A DNA stretch of 64,000 nt from DATFVJ01 sp963826515 (GTDB lineage Bacteria > Actinomycetota > Actinomycetes > Streptosporangiales > Streptosporangiaceae): NCBI GenBank assembly GCA_963826515.1, contig CAWGXI010000016.1, positions 186,001 through 250,000 of the forward strand, read 5' to 3'. Made by a program: the position numbers and the translations under genes. The notes under the pieces are model-generated. The model did no database searches and was not told where the DNA came from. It was given only the letters and a program-made list of their open reading frames with translations. This document shows positions 1 through 8,814 of the stretch, in pieces; the first letter of the stretch is position 1, and every line of letters starts with the position of its first letter.

Positions 1-89
1 GCGTAGTCCCGTGGATCAATCGACATGACCACCCGGTCATGCAGGCGCGGCACATATCCGGGATGGGCACACATATCGGAAAACTCCAT
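1..89 (-). CDS. possible 5' end of an unidentified gene leaving the window
   Basis: An open frame on the minus strand starts at an ATG at 89 and stays open to the window edge (about 29 codons). The peptide contains HPGYVPRLHDRVV, which I do not recognise. There is no convincing Shine-Dalgarno sequence. It would be divergent from the next gene. It may be chance open frame in GC-rich DNA. Confidence 0.25.
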   Translation of the reverse strand, partial: MEFSDMCAHPGYVPRLHDRVVMSIDPRDY

Positions 90-116
90 GTAACACAGCC
101 GACGTAAACTCGCCGG

Positions 117-2663
117 GTGGACGAGCGCCCGGGATCCATGGCCGTCGGGGTCGAGGAAGAATTCCACACGGTCGATCTCGAACGGCGCCAGCTGCTGCCG
201 CAGGCAAGCAGCCTGCTGAAACAGCTCCCAGCCGACCGATTCGGCACCGAGCTGCAGCGGTCAGTGGTGGAGACCAACAGCCGTCCCTACGTACGCCTGA
301 TCGACCTCGCCGAGGATCTCGCGGCGCTGCGCCGGAGTGTCGTCGCGGCGGCGGATCCGCTGGGGCTCGGGATCGTGGCGGCAGGTACCGTGCCCGTCGT
401 TGACCTGGACGTGTTAACGGTCACTCCGGACCCACGTTACGAGAACATGCTGGACGAGTACCAGATGCTGGCCCGCGAGCAGCTGATCTGTGGCGCGCAG
501 GTGCACGTCGACGTGAGTGCTCGCGACATGGCGGTGGCGGTCGCCCACCGGGTGGCACCCTGGCTGCCCGCGCTGCTTGCGCTGTCGGCGAGCTCACCGT
601 TCTGGCTGGGCTCGGACACCGGTTACGCGAGCTACCGCACCTTGATCTGGCGGCGCTGGCCGACCACGGGCCTGATGGGCGCGTTCGAGTCGGCGGCGGA
701 CTATGACCGGACGGTCGCCGACCTCATCAGGTCCGGCGTGATCAGCGATGCCGGGATGATCTACTTCGATGCGCGGCCCTCGAGTCACCTGCCAACGGTG
801 GAACTGCGGATATGCGATGCCTGCCCGCGGGTTGAGGACGTGGTCTTGCTGGCTGGGCTCTTCCGCGCGCTCGTGATGCTGGAAATGGACGCCGCGACCG
901 CGGGTAAGCCGCCCATGCCCACCCGCGCTGAGCTGGTGGAGGCGGCGACATGGCGGGCTGCGCGGTCGGGGCTGGAGGGCGAACTCGTCGATCCGGCAGG
1001 TGGTGCGCCCGTGATGGCCCGTGAGCTCCTGGAACGTCTGCTCACTGAGCTGCGGCCGATGCTGGAGACAACCGGCGACTGGGAGCTGGTCGCGGAACTG
1101 GCGGAGGCGGCACTGGCCCGGGGCAGCTCGGCGGCCCAGCAGCGGGGGGCATTCGCCGGTGACGGCCTGCGTGGGGTCGTGGACATGCTGGTGGCACAGA
1201 CCCGCGCCAACACGGAGTGGATGCCGGGCGCGGGACCGGCCCGCAAGGTGGTCTCGGCGATGCTGTCCGGCTACGACGCCGCCACCGATGAGGCCGTGTT
1301 GTTCGATGGCAGTGCCCGGGGGCCGTATGGGCTGATCATGACCGCACTCGACCGGATCGGCGTCGACGGGCTGCACGAGCGGGAGCTATTGCGCGACAAC
1401 GTGCAGCGACGGCTGGGCATAACCGTGCACACCGACGGCGAGGAAGCCGATCGGCTCCGTCCGTTCGACATCATTCCCCGGGTCATCGCCGCTGAGGACT
1501 GGGATCCGCTGCAGGCCGGGCTTAAACAGCGGGTCCGCGCCTTCGAGGCGTTCCTGCACGACGCCTACGGCGAGCGCGCCATCGTCCGCGACGGTGCGCT
1601 GCCCGCGTGGGTGATCGACGAGTCACCCGGCCTGCGGCTGTCCGGGCGCCGGGTGGCCAGGTCGGCGGTGCGGTGCGCCGTGGCAGGCATCGACCTCGTA
1701 CGGGACGGCGCGGGCCGCTGGGCGGTGCTCGAGGACAAGCTGCGGGTTCCCTCCGGCATCGGCTACGCCATCGCCAACCGCTGGCTGGGCGCCCGGATTC
1801 TGCCCGAACTCACCCTCGCCTCCCGCGCCCCGGCTCCCGCGCGGGCCGTGCGGGTGCTGCGGTCCGCGCTGGCGGCGGCTTCGCCCGCCCTCGCCCTGGT
1901 CACCACCGGCCCGGCGGATCCGGCATTCTCCGAGCACCAGCTGCTGGCACGGGAGCTGGGGATTCCCCTCGTCCGGCCGGCCGAACTGCTCGCGGCGGAC
2001 GGCGGTGTGTGGATCGACGGCCCGCAGCGCGCACGGGTCGGGGCGCTTTATCGCCGGATCGATGAGGACGACCTCTTCGGCGCCGCAGGTGCGGACGGGC
2101 GTCCGCTCGGGCCGGGCCTGCTCGAGGCGATCGGCCAGCGCAGCCTCGTCCTGGCGAACGCACCGGGTAACGGCGTCGCGGAGGGTAAGAGCCTGTACGC
2201 CTACGCAGCGCGGCTAACCGAGTACTACCTTGGCGAACGACCGCTGCTTGACAACGTGCCGACGTACCTGTGCCGCGACGCCGAGCAGCGCGCCCACGTA
2301 CTGGACCGGCTGGCCGAACTAGTCACCGAGCACGTGGACGGAACCGAGCACGTGGACGGATATGGCGCCGAGGCGGCGGTTATCGGCCCGGATGCCACCT
2401 CGGCCGAACTGCGGCGCCTCCGTGACCGGATCCTCGCTCACCCGGCGCGCTGGATCGCCCAGGAGATCGTTTCCCCGTCGACCCATCCGACGGTAGCCGG
2501 CGGGCGTCTGGAGCCCCGGGCGGTCGGCCTTCGGGCCTTTGTCTGCCTTGGCCCCGAGCCTGCGATCGTCCCCCTTGCGCTGACCAGGATGGCGGCGGGC
2601 GGAAGCACGGTCGTCAGCTGCTCGGGCGGCGGTGGCTTCAAGGACACCTGGCTCATAGCCTGA
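117..2663 (+). CDS. carboxylate-amine ligase (GCS2/YbdK family) fused to a circularly permuted ATP-grasp domain
   Basis: This 848-residue protein joins two ligase-type domains. Residues about 8-370 resemble the YbdK/EgtA-like glutamate-cysteine ligase 2 family, with the N-terminal VGVEEEFHTVD and the HVDV and ELRICD segments. Residues about 395-848 resemble the circularly permuted type-2 ATP-grasp family, with VLEDKLRVPSG, GNGVAEGKSLYAYAAR and a C-terminal GGGGFKDTW. Each domain normally forms an ATP-dependent amide bond between a carboxylate and an amine; the substrates here are unknown. The GTG at 117 has no clear ribosome site. The ATG at 138 (residue 8) sits where family members normally begin and may be the true start. 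An 18-bp duplication near 2328-2361 gives EHVDGTEHVDG. Fusions of this type occur in other actinobacteria. Confidence 0.85.
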   Translation: MDERPGSMAVGVEEEFHTVDLERRQLLPQASSLLKQLPADRFGTELQRSVVETNSRPYVRLIDLAEDLAALRRSVVAAADPLGLGIVAAGTVPVVDLDVLTVTPDPRYENMLDEYQMLAREQLICGAQVHVDVSARDMAVAVAHRVAPWLPALLALSASSPFWLGSDTGYASYRTLIWRRWPTTGLMGAFESAADYDRTVADLIRSGVISDAGMIYFDARPSSHLPTVELRICDACPRVEDVVLLAGLFRALVMLEMDAATAGKPPMPTRAELVEAATWRAARSGLEGELVDPAGGAPVMARELLERLLTELRPMLETTGDWELVAELAEAALARGSSAAQQRGAFAGDGLRGVVDMLVAQTRANTEWMPGAGPARKVVSAMLSGYDAATDEAVLFDGSARGPYGLIMTALDRIGVDGLHERELLRDNVQRRLGITVHTDGEEADRLRPFDIIPRVIAAEDWDPLQAGLKQRVRAFEAFLHDAYGERAIVRDGALPAWVIDESPGLRLSGRRVARSAVRCAVAGIDLVRDGAGRWAVLEDKLRVPSGIGYAIANRWLGARILPELTLASRAPAPARAVRVLRSALAAASPALALVTTGPADPAFSEHQLLARELGIPLVRPAELLAADGGVWIDGPQRARVGALYRRIDEDDLFGAAGADGRPLGPGLLEAIGQRSLVLANAPGNGVAEGKSLYAYAARLTEYYLGERPLLDNVPTYLCRDAEQRAHVLDRLAELVTEHVDGTEHVDGYGAEAAVIGPDATSAELRRLRDRILAHPARWIAQEIVSPSTHPTVAGGRLEPRAVGLRAFVCLGPEPAIVPLALTRMAAGGSTVVSCSGGGGFKDTWLIA

Positions 2664-2839
2664 CTTCAGGACGGGAGCCGCGCGCGCCCCGGCGGCGTGT
2701 TCCGCCGCCGCGTCGCTGGCCGGGTAACCGGACACCAATTGCTAACACCCCGGTAGCCGGGCCGTAACGAGACGCCCGAAGACTGCAGGCGGGAGCGGGC
2801 GGGCCGGTCCGCCGAGCTTGGGCGTGAGGGCGGTGACCC

Positions 2840-3847
2840 ATGCGTCAGAAGGCGACGCCCGCGGCGGATACACCATCCGCGCGCGCTTGCCAGCGGCTGG
2901 CGGAGCCGCCGGTTCAATTCCGTGACGTGCATGGTTACCGGCGCGCGTTCCGCTCCGCCGGGGCTGGACCACCGCTGCTGCTCGTGCACGGACTTGGTGA
3001 CAGGTCGGCAACCTGGTCCAGCGTCCTCCCCCCGCTCAGCCACCGGCACCTGGTCATCGCCCCCGACCTGCTTGGCCACGGCGAATCGGACAAGCCGCGC
3101 GCGGACTATTCGATCGCTGGCTACGCCTGCGGCATGCGCGACCTGCTCAGTGTTCTCGACGTTGACAGGGTCACGGTGATTGGCCACTCACTGGGCGGCG
3201 GCATCGCGATGCAGTTCGCCTACCAGTTCCCTGAGCGATGTGAGCGCCTCGTGCTCGTCGGCAGCGGCGGAATCGGCCGGGAGGTACATCCAGTGCTGCG
3301 GCTGGCGGCGGGTCCAGGCGCAGAATTTGGCCTGCCGCTGCTGACCGCGGCGCCAATGCGCACGGCGATGCGCCTGGCCGGGCCCATGCTGCGACGCTTC
3401 GGTGGCGTGGGCCTCGGGCCGGACTTCGACTACATCCTCGATGGATACCGGTCACTCACGACCAGAACTGCCCGGCAAGCGCTGCTGCGCACGGTACGAG
3501 CAGGCGTCGACCTGAACGGCCAGGTCATCACCATGCTCGACCGCTGCTACCTGGCCGCGGGGCTGCCCACCCTCATTGTCTGGGGGTTGCAAGACCGCGT
3601 CATTCCGGTCAAGCACGCCGCCATCGCCCATGCCGCCATGCCAGGCAGCCGGCTGAAAATCTTCCACACCGCGGGCCACTTCCCGCACCACGACGACCCA
3701 GCCGGTTTCGCCGCCACCGTCGAGACCTTCCTGGCCGAGACCCAGCCGTCGCAGTTCGACCAGGCACGATGGCGCCGCCTGCTGCGCACGGGGCAGCTTG
3801 TCCCGCTCGCCCAGCCTGCGCAAAGCCACGCGTCAAGCGGCTCGTAG
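2840..3847 (+). CDS. alpha/beta-fold hydrolase
   Basis: A 335-residue alpha/beta hydrolase of the Abhydrolase_1 type. The HG oxyanion motif is at residues 50-51 (LLLVHGLGD). The nucleophile elbow GHSLGGG places Ser at 117. An acid is likely in WGLQDRVIP, and the catalytic His is in AGHFPHHDDP. The last 45 residues after ETFLAE are an unstructured-looking tail. The substrate cannot be told from sequence. The gene follows the ligase fusion by 176 bp on the same strand, and the ribosome site is weak. Confidence 0.85.
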   Translation: MRQKATPAADTPSARACQRLAEPPVQFRDVHGYRRAFRSAGAGPPLLLVHGLGDRSATWSSVLPPLSHRHLVIAPDLLGHGESDKPRADYSIAGYACGMRDLLSVLDVDRVTVIGHSLGGGIAMQFAYQFPERCERLVLVGSGGIGREVHPVLRLAAGPGAEFGLPLLTAAPMRTAMRLAGPMLRRFGGVGLGPDFDYILDGYRSLTTRTARQALLRTVRAGVDLNGQVITMLDRCYLAAGLPTLIVWGLQDRVIPVKHAAIAHAAMPGSRLKIFHTAGHFPHHDDPAGFAATVETFLAETQPSQFDQARWRRLLRTGQLVPLAQPAQSHASSGS

Positions 3848-4048
3848 CCAGGCCGTGGCCCCGGCGGCCCGGCCGGAGGGGACCCTGCGGCTCGACCGCA
3901 GCGGGACGCCATCGGGAGAAGGCGGGCTCCTCAGCAGGCCCCGGCGCGCGGATGCCCGAAGGCGGCTGATGCCGGCCCGGGAGCGGCGATGCCGCACGCA
4001 GCGTGATTGACTTGCCCGGGCAGGAATCGCGCACCGCGGAAGCGAGAC

Positions 4049-4378
4049 ATGGACGTCGGAATCGGGCTTCCGCGCGCCGCCATCGCGGTCGACCAGGCGT
4101 GGCAGGACGCGGGCCGCTCTGACAGGCAGAGAAAGCTCACGCTCGCCTACTTCGCGCTCGGCACCGGCGCGCGGCAGAACGCGGACTCGTGCCTCACGCG
4201 GTACTACGGCTTTCCCGGCGAGGTTGCCGGCCAGATTGCGGCGGGTGCGGCAGTGAGCGCAGAGATGATCAACGGCTACGTCGCCGCTTTCCGGCAGAGC
4301 GGCTGTGACGAGCTGATCTTCGTGCCCACCACGTCGCGGCTTGATCAGATCACGCTGCTCGCAGACGTGCTCGGGTAA
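4049..4378 (+). pseudogene. luciferase-like (LLM class) oxidoreductase remnant with a large internal deletion
   Basis: The 109-codon frame starts like a flavin-dependent LLM oxidoreductase (MDVGIGLPRAAI). It then jumps to what looks like the family C-terminus (LTLAYFALG, YYGFPGE, MINGYVAAFRQSGCDELIFVP, LDQITLLADVLG). Full-length members are about 280-340 residues, so roughly 200 central residues, including most of the TIM barrel, are missing. The frame stays open, so the deletion happened to be in frame. A functional enzyme is unlikely. Confidence 0.65.
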
Positions 4379-4450
4379 GACGCCCGGCAAGTGGCACGCC
4401 GGGGGTGCGCTTGCTGTGGAACCTCTGCTCATGCAGGATGATCCGGCGCG

Positions 4451-4570
4451 CAACCTGCGCGTTGGGCGGCGTGCAACCTGCGCGTCGTTCAACCTGCGCG
4501 TCGTTCAACCTGCGCGTCGTTCAAGCTGCGCGTCGTTCAACCTGCGCGTCGTACAACCTGCGCGTTGGGC
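4451..4570. repeat. 16-bp tandem repeat array
   Basis: About seven copies of CAACCTGCGCGTCGTT. The central five follow each other directly from 4474 and the outer two are diverged. The array lies between the luciferase-like remnant and the 3' end of the acetyltransferase gene. Confidence 0.85.
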
Positions 4571-4591
4571 GAGCCGCGGGGTACCGGGAGG

Positions 4592-5488
4592 CTAGGCAGG
4601 TTGCGCAGGGCGGTTGCGCCACCAGGTCTGGTGGGCCTGGTGGACCCGTGCCCACAAGGCGTTTCTGGCCGCGGTGTCGAGGTCGGTCAGGTGCAGGCCA
4701 AATATGTCAGCGAGCGCGGAGAACCAGTCAGCCCGTGTGTCCAGCGTGCGGTCCTGGCTGCGGGTGCCGGCCAGCCGCCGCAGCACGCAGCCGGTGAGGA
4801 TGTCCGCGCCACTAGCATCGCGGCGCTGCACGGTGGCGGTGCGGACGAAACTGGACTGCGGTGACCTCGACAAGAACTGGTGCCGGTGCGCGAAATCGGC
4901 CAGCGTCGCGCCGCGGGCCGCGAAATCCATGCCGGTGAAGCTGCCACGCCGATCGTGCTCAAAGCGCCAGCCATCCGGCTCGGTCGCCGACCGGCGGATC
5001 TGGTAGCGGAACGGACCCTGAACATAGCTGCCCTCGTGCAGCGGCAGCGGCTCGTGCAGCGCGTCGCCCAGGCCGGCATCCACCAGCCAGACACCGGACG
5101 GGCAGTCGCCGGTGACAAGCCCGTGCACGGTCAGCGCGAGGTGGTTGGCGATGGCCGCACCTGGGGGGCACGGGTCGTTGCGGTTCTGCACCCCGGCGCG
5201 ATGCCATCTGACCTCGTAGCCAAGCGCGCGCAGCAGTACGGAGAACGCACCGTTGAGGTGATAGCAATAGCCGCCGCGCCCCCGGCGCGCGATCCGCTGG
5301 ACCGAATCCCCCGGGTCGATCGAACTAAGCCGGCCAAGCTGAATGTCAAGGGCCTCATATGCCACACGTTCGACGTGCGCTGCGTGCAGGCGCCGCAGTG
5401 CGATGGCGTCAGGCGGCCCGAACTCGCGCACCCCGAGCCGGTTCAGATATGCACGCAAATCGTGCCCCGCCATGCCGGTTTCGTCCAT
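4592..5488 (-). CDS. nat: arylamine N-acetyltransferase
   Basis: The 298-residue product transfers acetyl groups from acetyl-CoA to arylamines. All three residues of the NAT catalytic triad are visible: Cys75 in GRGGYCYHLNGAF, His116 in ANHLALTV and Asp137 in WLVDAGLGD. Length fits the family (about 275-285) with a short N-terminal extension. An ATG five codons later (5473) is an alternative start. The same frame stays open far upstream to 6883, but that part runs antisense to the phosphatase gene and has no family signal. Confidence 0.85.
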   Translation of the reverse strand: MDETGMAGHDLRAYLNRLGVREFGPPDAIALRRLHAAHVERVAYEALDIQLGRLSSIDPGDSVQRIARRGRGGYCYHLNGAFSVLLRALGYEVRWHRAGVQNRNDPCPPGAAIANHLALTVHGLVTGDCPSGVWLVDAGLGDALHEPLPLHEGSYVQGPFRYQIRRSATEPDGWRFEHDRRGSFTGMDFAARGATLADFAHRHQFLSRSPQSSFVRTATVQRRDASGADILTGCVLRRLAGTRSQDRTLDTRADWFSALADIFGLHLTDLDTAARNALWARVHQAHQTWWRNRPAQPA

Positions 5489-6097
5489 GCGACCATTTGT
5501 AACCGGCTGGTGCGACGTCCGCCACATCGGCTCGATTCCGGACCGCACCCGCCAGACCGCCGGCCAGGGCGCTGAGCAGCGGAACCCGATCCGCGCCTGC
5601 CGCGCTGGCGGAAACCCCCGCAGCGCCCTGCCATGGACCGAGCCGGGCACCTGCCCCGGGGCCCGGCGCCCGCTGCCAAGCGCCCGCAGCACCGACGAGC
5701 CCGGTTGGCTGCCTGCCCGCTGGCGTGGACCTGGATGAAGCCTGGCGCGGGAGGCCCATATCCTTGGGCATCGGGCATTTCCTGGGGGCAGCCAGCGTTT
5801 AACGCACATTCTGTCTGCCCGCAAGCATGGGTGGCGCATTCGATGAGTCAACTGTGGTTGGCTTGAGCAGGCCCTATTGTCCCCCATGCGGGCCGCCGAC
5901 GCGCCGGGCCCCGGCGGCCGGCGGGCCCGCAGCACGGGCGCGCCGGCCCCGTGCCCCGGCAGGCCGCCACAGAAACAGATGACGATGGTGATGACACGCG
6001 ACGAGGTGACCACGGCGGCGGCCGTGACACGCTTGACCGCCGGCCTCCGGCGCGCCGCGCCCGGCCGCGAGCGGGCCCGCTGCCCGAGGACCTGGTC
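5489..6097. other. 609-bp divergent spacer
   Basis: This spacer separates the divergent nat and phosphatase genes and must hold both promoters. I see no conserved protein, RNA or repeat in it. If the phosphatase began at the ATG at 5951, part of the spacer would be coding, but that stretch looks low in information. Confidence 0.5.
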
Positions 6098-7129
6098 GTG
6101 ACCGCCGGCCAGGGCACACGGCAGGCCGGCGCCTGCCCGTCCTGCGGCAACCCGGTCGGTGCGGCGGACAGGTTCTGCGAGGCCTGCGGGGCAGAACTGA
6201 GCCCAGCTTCCGCGGGCACCGACGAGGCCGGTGCCGCCCGGGCCTGCCCGTCGCACCCGCCGTCGCGGATCAGCCGGGACGGATACTGCGACTCGTCCGG
6301 GCACAAGGTTCCGTCCAGCCGCGATCACCAGGGGGTCGATCTCGGGTTGCTCGCGGGGGTGACCGATCGTGGCGTGCGGCATCACAGGAACGAGGATGCG
6401 ATGGCGCTCGCGGTCGCCGAGACGGCAGCAGGTCCGGCCGCGGTCGCGGTGGTGTGCGATGGGGTCTCCACCTCCGACCATCCCGACGAAGCGTCGCTGG
6501 CGGCGGCCGAGGCGGCCTCGCGCGTGCTGCTCACCGCAGTGCGCGCGGGCGACGATCTGCTCCACGCGTCGTCGCAGGCGGTCCGATCCGCACGGGAAGC
6601 GGTGGCCAGCGTGGCAGGCGCGTCGGGGGGCGAGCCGTCGGCCACGTTCATTTCCGCGGTGATAACCAGCGACGCCGTCACGTTGTGCTGGCTCGGCGAC
6701 AGCCGTGCATACTGGCTGGCCGCCGGCCCCGGCCCGGGCGCGCAGCGGCTCACCAGGGACGACTCCCTTGCCGAGGAGATGGTCGCGGCAGGGCTGCTCG
6801 CCGAGACCGACGCGCTCACCTCGCCGCAGGCGCACGTGGTGACGCGCTGGGTCGGCGCCGACCCGGGCGAGCCGCCGCCGCACGTCGCGACGTTCGAGCC
6901 GCCAGGTCAGGGTGTCCTGCTGCTCTGCTCGGACGGGCTGTGGAACTACCAGCCTGATGCGGCGGAACTTGCGGCGCTCGCCTTGCCCGGCGCGCTGGCC
7001 AACCCATTCGGCACTGCCGTCACGCTGGTCAACTTCGCGCTCGACGCGGGCGGCAGGGACAACATCACCGTAGTGCTCGCGCCGTTTCCCCTGGCGCCGC
7101 GGCCCAGCGGCAGCGGGGCCGCCGGTTAG
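6098..7129 (+). CDS. PP2C-family protein phosphatase with N-terminal zinc ribbon
   Basis: The chosen GTG start has GAGGA seven bases upstream and gives 343 residues. An upstream ATG at 5951 would add 49 low-information residues. The N-terminus carries a CxxC...CxxC zinc ribbon (ACPSCGNPVGAADRFCEACG). The rest is a PP2C phosphatase domain with metal-binding signatures VTDRGVRHHRNEDA, VVCDGVSTS, LGDSRAYWL, SDGLWNYQ and GGRDNITVVL. It should remove phosphate from Ser/Thr on partner proteins, opposing Hanks-type kinases, though no kinase or FHA gene is nearby. The zinc ribbon may mediate partner binding (inference). Confidence 0.85.
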   Translation: MTAGQGTRQAGACPSCGNPVGAADRFCEACGAELSPASAGTDEAGAARACPSHPPSRISRDGYCDSSGHKVPSSRDHQGVDLGLLAGVTDRGVRHHRNEDAMALAVAETAAGPAAVAVVCDGVSTSDHPDEASLAAAEAASRVLLTAVRAGDDLLHASSQAVRSAREAVASVAGASGGEPSATFISAVITSDAVTLCWLGDSRAYWLAAGPGPGAQRLTRDDSLAEEMVAAGLLAETDALTSPQAHVVTRWVGADPGEPPPHVATFEPPGQGVLLLCSDGLWNYQPDAAELAALALPGALANPFGTAVTLVNFALDAGGRDNITVVLAPFPLAPRPSGSGAAG

Positions 7130-7181
7130 CGCCCGGTGTCACCACGCGCAGCCGTTATGTGGCAGTCCGTGATTCGCATTT

Positions 7182-7290
7182 GATCCTGATTACGTGATCG
7201 GCGGATTCTCGTTCAGCAGTGAGCGGGCCGGCACAGTCTGCGGGGGATACTGGGGCCCCAGGAGCAATACAGTCTTAACGGCTCCGCGGG
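7182..7290. repeat. composite dispersed element, copy 1
   Basis: About 100 bp closely match 15543-15658. The shared order is a TCCTGAT...TCGGCGGATTCTC block, CAGCAGTGAGCGGGC, a variable hairpin (CTGGGGCCCCAG here), then a TTAACGGCTCCGCGG end. The 3' block occurs alone at many other sites in the window. The element lies 50 bp downstream of the phosphatase stop. No coding potential is evident. It could be a mobile repeat or a structured RNA. Confidence 0.7.
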
Positions 7291-7703
7291 CCGCATTCCT
7301 GTGCATCGGAACCTCTGGTGCCTGGCCTGACCGGCCCGGTTCATGATCCCTGATTGAGTTAACCTGCCTGCGCTATTTGCAGGCGAATTAACATGGTGGC
7401 GGATCATGGCCCGGCGCGCACTGCCGAGTGGCCGCAGTGCTTTGACAGGCACCGCTGGGGTGCGAGATTCAGGGTCAGCCCGGACGGGCGGCACGCCTCG
7501 TGGCAGGCCGCGTGCGAGCCAGCCTGGCGACACCCACGCTGGTGTCCAGCGCCAGGCCGGCAGTGCCGCAGCGCAGCGGCGGGATGCCGGCTGGCGCGGT
7601 GATCTTCGGGCGGGCGTGAGTAACTCGGCCGCCCGCGGGAAGTAGCTGGCGAGTGGCCGCGCCGTATGGCCACGATCGTGATCGCTGGTGTGAGGTTGGG
7701 CTG

Positions 7704-7790
7704 ATGGATTTGGCTGCTAGTCCCGGGGCCGGGACCCGGCTGGGGTGGCTCGCCCTGGGCGCGTGCAGGGACGAGGATCCCGATTTGTAG
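7704..7790 (+). pseudogene. WhiB-family regulator fragment
   Basis: An ATG with GAGG upstream opens a 28-codon frame ending in WLALGACRDEDPDL and then TAG. The ACRDEDPDLF motif is the start of the WhiB iron-sulfur domain and carries its first cluster Cys. The other three Cys and the G(V/I)WGG region are absent, and a stop replaces the expected Phe. It is therefore a truncated remnant. The rest of the 7130-7899 spacer shows no gene. Confidence 0.55.
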
Positions 7791-7899
7791 TGCGACTTCG
7801 CCCACCTTCTTTTGATACTTGCCGCGCGGCACGGCGACTATCTTCCCGTCCACGACATCGGCCGCGTCCACGACATCGGCGATGAGCAGTCACCCGGCC

Positions 7900-8480
7900 T
7901 CACCCGGAGAACTGGCCCCACATGGGCTGGGCACCCGGCGGGAGGGGTACCGCGAAGCCACCGAGCAAGAAAGACACGTGCGTGTAGTACCCGCACAGCG
8001 AGACCAGTTCGACGACGCCGGTGTCGCCGAAAAGCTGACGGGCCGCGTCGTAAGTGGCCTGGTCGATCCTGCCGGTCTCGGTGAGCTGGCGGGCAACCGC
8101 GTAGACGGTCCGCTCGTCATCGGCCTCGAACGGAGGGTCTTCGCCCCGGCCGATGGCGCCGACAACAACATCGGCCACACCGTGCTCGCCGGCCATCCGG
8201 GCGTGCGCCCACCACTCGAACTCGGCCTTCCAGCGGGCACCCACCGTGATGATCGCGACCTCGGTCAGCCGGCGCTCGATCGACGTCTCAAACCGCAGCA
8301 CCCGGCCCGGCGAGGTCAGCCGCGCGCCAACGTCCGCGCGTGGACGAAGGCGTTAAACGGGCCAATCAGCCCGCCCTGCTCGTTGATCAGCGCGGGACCC
8401 CTCGAGCCGACGACGCTGTCCCACACCTTCTGGCGCTCTGAGCCGAGGTCGTCATAGCGCAGGTAGGGAAGCCGGTCCAT
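7900..8480 (-). pseudogene. carboxymuconolactone decarboxylase-family gene with a frameshift
   Basis: Two adjacent frames together encode one AhpD/CMD-like protein. The first begins at ATG 8480 (MDRLPYLRYDDLG) and runs to GPFNAFVHAR. Homology then continues in another frame as GARLTSPGRVLRFETS, TEVAIITVGARWKAEFEWW and VELVSLCGYYTHVSFLLGGF. The break is near 8336-8343, where adding one base would restore HAPDVGARL-like sequence. The first frame ends at a stop a few codons after the break. It is either a true frameshift mutation or a one-base sequencing error. Confidence 0.7.
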
Positions 8481-8504
8481 TGCATGACAATAGCGGTTCA
8501 CCCC

Positions 8505-8546
8505 GGCCCCGGCACCGGCCGTGGCCCCGGCCGGTGCCGGGGCCAC
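8505..8546. terminator. strong GC hairpin upstream of pckG
   Basis: A perfect 16-bp inverted repeat (GGCCCCGGCACCGGCC at 8505-8520 and its complement at 8529-8544) lies in the 334-bp spacer between the divergent CMD-like gene and pckG. The inner segment 8521-8546 can form a competing hairpin. There is no T-run, so it could be a terminator-like or attenuator-like structure. The role is inference. Confidence 0.45.
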
Positions 8547-8814
8547 GCTGGCCTCCGCCACGCATGCCCCTTAACGGCTCCGGTCTGCCGCTTGGCTGAG
8601 CGGCTGCCGCTCACACGTGCGCAGCCCGACGACCCAGGTCCCGTGATGCATGGACCTTCGGCCCTGGCCCGCTCCTGGCATCCAGACGACATTCGGCTGT
8701 AGAGGACCCTTTTCGCCGTGGTCACCGGTTAAGCGGCCTGTGCATGCGAACGCGGGTCATTTGCCGCACGGACCAACCACCACAAACCGACCAATCCACT
8801 ACGAGGAGACGGCG

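Noticed and set aside
2900..2990. GGTTCAATTCC resembling a tRNA T-arm
   Set aside because: It lies inside the alpha/beta hydrolase coding sequence and no cloverleaf can be formed around it.
4451..4570. CRISPR-like array
   Set aside because: Units are contiguous with no unique spacers and no cas genes are present. It is a plain tandem repeat, as are the other arrays.
5489..6883. Very long minus-strand open frame continuing upstream of nat
   Set aside because: It is antisense to the well-supported PP2C gene and low in recognisable sequence. GC-rich codon structure keeps this frame open.
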